From contig JAFMOC010000087.1 of assembly GCA_019802505.1 (NCBI GenBank), positions 635,001-699,000 on the forward strand: a stretch of DNA of 64,000 bases, read 5' to 3'. The stretch is from Corydoras sp. C115 (taxonomy: Eukaryota > Chordata > Actinopteri > Siluriformes > Callichthyidae). Within the stretch, counting starts at the first letter, position 1; every line of letters begins with the position of its first letter. The notes under the pieces were generated by a model that saw only the letters and a list, made by a program, of their open reading frames with translations, had not been told where the DNA came from and made no database searches. Positions 60,601 to 64,000 of the stretch are shown here, piece by piece. The position numbers were made by a program, and so were the translations under genes.

Positions 60601-61398
60601 TTTGGATGTGAGTTAATACCTCCAGCATAGTGACTGTGTTGGATGGTGGGTCCTCATTTGAGATCGATATGCTGCAGGGTAACATCAGTTCTCGTGTGAG
60701 TACAGGTTTGAGTAAGAGGCAAAGTGAGGACGATGACTGTATCACGTAATAAGAGAACACACTAGATCCCGTCCCAAACTCGGGTTCTGACCGGACCAAA
60801 AGAAACCAGTCATGGTTCTGTGGGAAAACATAACGTACGCATAGAAAATCGTTACATCAGTGTGCTGATTAATTGTTCAATCTAATTAAATCATGTATAA
60901 ATATCTTAAAACACGTGATGTACTCAATGTTTTTTTAATGTGAAAATGTTTTATGTGAAAAATGTTTAATGTGAAAAAGTTTTGCTAAGTAAGTTATAAG
61001 AAGGGCAGCACTGTGGCTTAGTGGTTAGCACGTTCGCCTCTCAGCGCTAGGGATTCCCGGTTCGAATCCCCATCTGGGTGGAGTTTCCATGTTCTCCCCG
61101 TGTCTGCGTGGGTTTCCTCCGGGTTCTCCGGTTTCCTCCCACAGTCCAAAAACATGGATCAAGTTAATTGAGTTCTCTATATTGCCCCATATAGAGTGTG
61201 TTTGAGTGTGTGCCCAGCGATGGATTGGCGCCCTGTCCTGGGTGTATGTGCCCAGCGCCCGAGATGTTCTCCCCTGGATGGGCATAGGGAACCCCACCGC
61301 GACCCTAATAGAGGATAAAGCGGGAGATAATGAATGAATGAAAAGTTATAAGAAAATGTTAAAGTTGAAAATATAACTTTTAATGATCTCTAACAATG

Positions 61399-61475
<77 letters not shown>

Positions 61476-63052
61476 TACTGTATATAGCCTATAACTGATT
61501 TATCTATTATTTAACATACAGATCTGTCATTCCATAAGAACAAAAGGCAAGTTCTTAACTGACTCTGAGTATGTAGCAGAGAGCATGGAATGTCTGATGG
61601 TTGCTCTCCATCTCCTCCCAGTCCAGCTGCCAGCAAGTGGTAGGTCTGATGAGAAGTGGAAGGCCGTACAGCACAGACTGACACACTCCATCTGCACGCA
61701 AGACCCTGAGACACACCATTACAAAGAAAACTCTGTTTTAATGAAAAAAGCTTTCACTAGCTTTATGATGTTTTTCTCTAAAGCTTGCTGAACTTTTTGC
61801 TCCAGTTATTGCCCATGTTCTCTGTTCCACTTCCTTTAAATATGAACTTTGTAGTTCTATAGTTTCAGCCTGTAGTCCATCTGTTTGTGTTCTACAGTAC
61901 ATACTGTGTACATCTCCTTTACTCTGTTCTAATGGTCAGGACCTCAATAGTACCACCACAGAGCAGGGATTATTTGTTTGGTGCATTATTCGCAACCCAT
62001 ACAATGTAACATTAAATGAAGGATTTGTCCTTTTCTTTTAACCTTTTTCTTAAATCTAATACTGGAATATTCCGTTTTTAATGATCAGAGATAGATATTC
62101 ACTGTGTTCCCCTATATGGTATAGATGTGAACCAAGACAAGGGTGAAACAACTCTGATACTTTCCTTTCAGTGCCCTGATGGTTTGCATAAACTCATGAG
62201 GTGACCAATGACATACTGCTTAAAACAGTGAGGAAGAAGAGCATGAAACTGAGAAGCAAGGATGCAAAAGAAAATGATAGTGATATTCTCTTTCCCCTTT
62301 GCTGCACAATGATAAGGTGAAAATGTTATTACTGTTTCTCCAAAAATTCCCTGGCATTAGTGACATCATGGCTATGTAAATTATACGCAAAACGCCATAT
62401 CGAACACAATGTACGGCAGTGTGTACATGCTCAGGACAAACAGAGAGGTCTCTGTCTAGTTGTTCCACACTAGATTAGGGTATGACTCACGTCCGTGTTT
62501 AGTAGGACGCAGCCTCTTTGCATGATTCTTTTATTTATACATTTTCTTTATCTTTATTTGCCCCAAAATTCTGTCTCTCGGTTTCTCTATTACTCTTACT
62601 TTTTCCACAAGTCATTACCAGCAGATGTTGTTGCTTACTAAGCTATGCTTGAACCATCCAGCGCCAAACAACACAGTTCTGCCTTCAAAACTTATAAACA
62701 CATTCCACAGAGCATAGGCTTGTAGTGCTGGTACCAAATTAACAGGCTTCAAACTTGTTGACTGCTGTTGATCATGTACACACTGACATGCTGTGTGCGT
62801 TCTATTAAAAGGCCTGAACCAATGACCTTGCACGCAGGCTTCAGGCTGATCTGAAGCCATTTCCCAGAAGCTATTTAATAATCAAACCATACTTGATGAC
62901 TTGTAGTCGCTGTGGTGGAGGGCTCTGATTGGGTGGGTTTTTGTTAGGGTGTGGAAAGTCCCGCACACTTTCAGTTTTGACTCCAAGATCAGGTGGCCCA
63001 GGAAGGAGTGCTGGACTCAGAAGTCGTTCCTGCATATCACACTTTATACAAA
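57635..63052 (-). CDS. m1ap: Meiosis 1 associated protein, last five exons (5' part beyond the window)
   Basis: M1AP is needed for meiosis I progression and spermatogenesis in mammals; its molecular role is poorly defined. Exons in transcript order are 62893-63052, 61564-61705, 60620-60817, 58929-59108 and 57635-57805, with GT/AG borders and consistent phases, ending in TAA. They encode the C-terminal 282 aa. Diagnostic stretches are CIKCDMQERLLSPALLPG, LYGLPLLIRPTTCWQLDW, LLLKPVLTRELMLP, LEEDPGFNPL and RVRATVAPLTSAPPTKTSRP, all of which I recognise from the mammalian protein. No single reading frame covers more than one exon, so the gene is invisible to plain ORF scans. It lies tail to tail with dok1, as in human. 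The C-terminal tail is basic then acidic (DDDVDSDLL) and looks fast-evolving. Upstream exons were not found in 63053-64000. Confidence 0.9.
59327..59674 (-). mobile_element. Mermaid-like SINE in m1ap intron
   Basis: Full copy flanked by GAGACCCAAACA (59315-59326 and 59676-59687). Confidence 0.92.
59688..59818 (-). mobile_element. 5'-truncated Mermaid-like SINE at the same target
   Basis: Ends at CGCTGGGCA and is followed by a third GAGACCCAAACA (59820-59831). Confidence 0.9.
59867..60213 (+). mobile_element. Mermaid-like SINE with target-site duplication
   Basis: GATATTAAAGGA flanks it at 59855-59866 and 60214-60225. Confidence 0.93.
60226..60619. other. m1ap intron, unique sequence
   Basis: Nothing recognised. 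Confidence 0.5.
61003..61342 (+). mobile_element. Mermaid-like SINE with target-site duplication
   Basis: AAGTTATAAGAA flanks it at 60991-61002 and 61343-61354. Confidence 0.93.
61400..61473. repeat. (CA)n followed by (TA)n microsatellite
   Basis: A short CA run then about 31 TA units. Confidence 0.95.
61838..61985. mobile_element. Fragment of the palindromic MITE
   Basis: AACTTTGTAGTTCTATAG, TCCATCTGTTTGTGTTCTAC, CTCCTTTACTCTGTT and CCACAGAGCAGGGATTATTT match the right half of the element at 45300-45781 in reverse orientation. Confidence 0.75.
61986..62892. other. m1ap intron, unique sequence
   Basis: No exon or repeat recognised. Confidence 0.5.
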
Positions 63053-63286
63053 CTACAAACACACACACCAACATACATTTATTTTCTATTATCTCTATAA
63101 TAGTAAAACCTCTATCTCAAAACAGTTTAAATATGTCTCATACATACACCTATATGTTTTGCACCGTGGCATGCAACTGGTTTAAGTTCCTGTTAGTGTA
63201 GTAAGTAGTGTAGAAAATGCAAATTATAAAAAAAAAACATAAACAAGACACTTTTCTGAATATTCTAAGCACAATGATGTTTTAAT

Positions 63287-63627
63287 TCATTCATTCATTA
63301 TCTTCCGCTTTATCCTATATTAGGGTCGTGGGGGGGGGGTTCCCCATGTCCATCCAGGGGAGAACGTTTCAGGTGCTGGGCAGATACACCCAGGACAGGG
63401 CGCCAATCTATCACTGGGCACACACACACATACACACTCTATATGGGGCAATTTGGAGAATTCAATTGACTTAATCCATGTTTTTGGACTGTGGGAGGAA
63501 ACCGGAGAGCCCGGAGGAAACCCACGCGGACACGGAGAACATGGAAACTCCACTCAGATTGGGATTCGAACCGGGAATCCCTAGTGCTGAGAGGCGACCG
63601 TGCTAAACCAATAAGCCACCGTGCCGC
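63287..63627 (-). mobile_element. Mermaid-like SINE in m1ap 5' intron
   Basis: Full copy; TGATGTTTTA recurs at both ends (63275 and 63628). Confidence 0.9.
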
Positions 63628-63824
63628 TGATGTTTTATTACTTTTCATATTTGTATCTTTTACTATATTTTTTTCCCGGCCAACTAAAAATCTTTCAGTA
63701 ATTGTTCGGGGGATTGGTCAGGAACCGCGGACTAGCTCAGCCAGTAGAAGCAGTGGTTTTGGGAACCAATCAGTTCCCGTGGGTGCAGGGTTAACCAGTG
63801 TCATGAATTTCAAACATTGCATTT

Positions 63825-64000
63825 ATATGTACAGTCATAGGCTTGTTGTTAAGGAACTCGATTCCTGGTCCCAACAAGTACTATGGCTGAAGTGCCCTTG
63901 GGCAAGCACCTAACCCCGATTGCTCCCTGGGCTGCTAATGCTCCAGGCACATGTGCTCACTTTACTAGTGTGTGTGTTTCACTGCATGGATGGATTAAAT
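63825..64000 (+). mobile_element. Second-family tRNA-derived SINE, runs off the window
   Basis: TTGTTAAGGAACTCGATTCC (decayed head), GCTGAAGTGCCCTTGGGCAA, GCACATGTGCTCAC and GCATGGATGGATTAAAT match the copy at 6339-6548. The upstream tRNA-like stretch 63715-63800 may belong to another element. Confidence 0.75.

Overview
The window is vertebrate nuclear DNA, almost certainly from a teleost fish. Genes have long AT-rich introns, GT-AG splice sites and short exons. Fish-type tRNA-derived SINEs, Tc1/mariner remnants, long (TA)n tracts and a V-SINE-like tail are abundant. The repeat mix would fit a catfish or another otophysan, but the species cannot be fixed from sequence alone. I see no prokaryotic, viral or CRISPR content.

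Four protein genes can be built exon by exon with matching splice phases. (1) paip2b (+, CDS 1802-17987) encodes a translational repressor that binds poly(A)-binding protein. (2) nagk (-, 24164-28376) encodes N-acetylglucosamine kinase, complete in ten exons. (3) dok1 (+, 33404-52046) encodes a PH-PTB docking adaptor, five exons, 577 aa. (4) m1ap (-, 57635-63052, 5' part beyond the window) encodes a meiosis 1 associated protein; its last five exons are short and easily missed. Neighbours alternate in orientation: paip2b and nagk are tail to tail, nagk and dok1 head to head, dok1 and m1ap tail to tail. In human, PAIP2B/NAGK and DOK1/M1AP form two neighbouring pairs on 2p13, so the fish order joins two parts of one ancestral block. 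The four proteins share no pathway; the link is chromosomal.

The rest is dominated by one Mermaid-like tRNA-derived SINE of about 340 bp, with a box A, a perfect box B and an (ATGA)n tail. About 45 full, truncated, dimeric or tandem copies occur on both strands, many with intact 11-14 bp target-site duplications, so the family is young. Two tandem arrays grew from SINE insertions (1-1201, unit about 311 bp; 2457-5741, unit about 650 bp). Other contents are two further SINE families, an RTE-like LINE relic at 47655-48480, a Tc1 transposase relic at 53360-53620, three copies of a long palindromic MITE, many (TA)n tracts, a 540-bp (TG)n domain upstream of dok1, and several near-perfect hairpins with tiny loops.

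The most interesting points are the degenerate second copy of dok1 exon 1 inside intron 1, the SINE dimer that moved as one unit, the MITE that reaches the nagk exon 2 splice donor, the SINE-seeded tandem arrays, and two perfect CTCF-type motifs flanking nagk. I found no convincing new multi-gene system.
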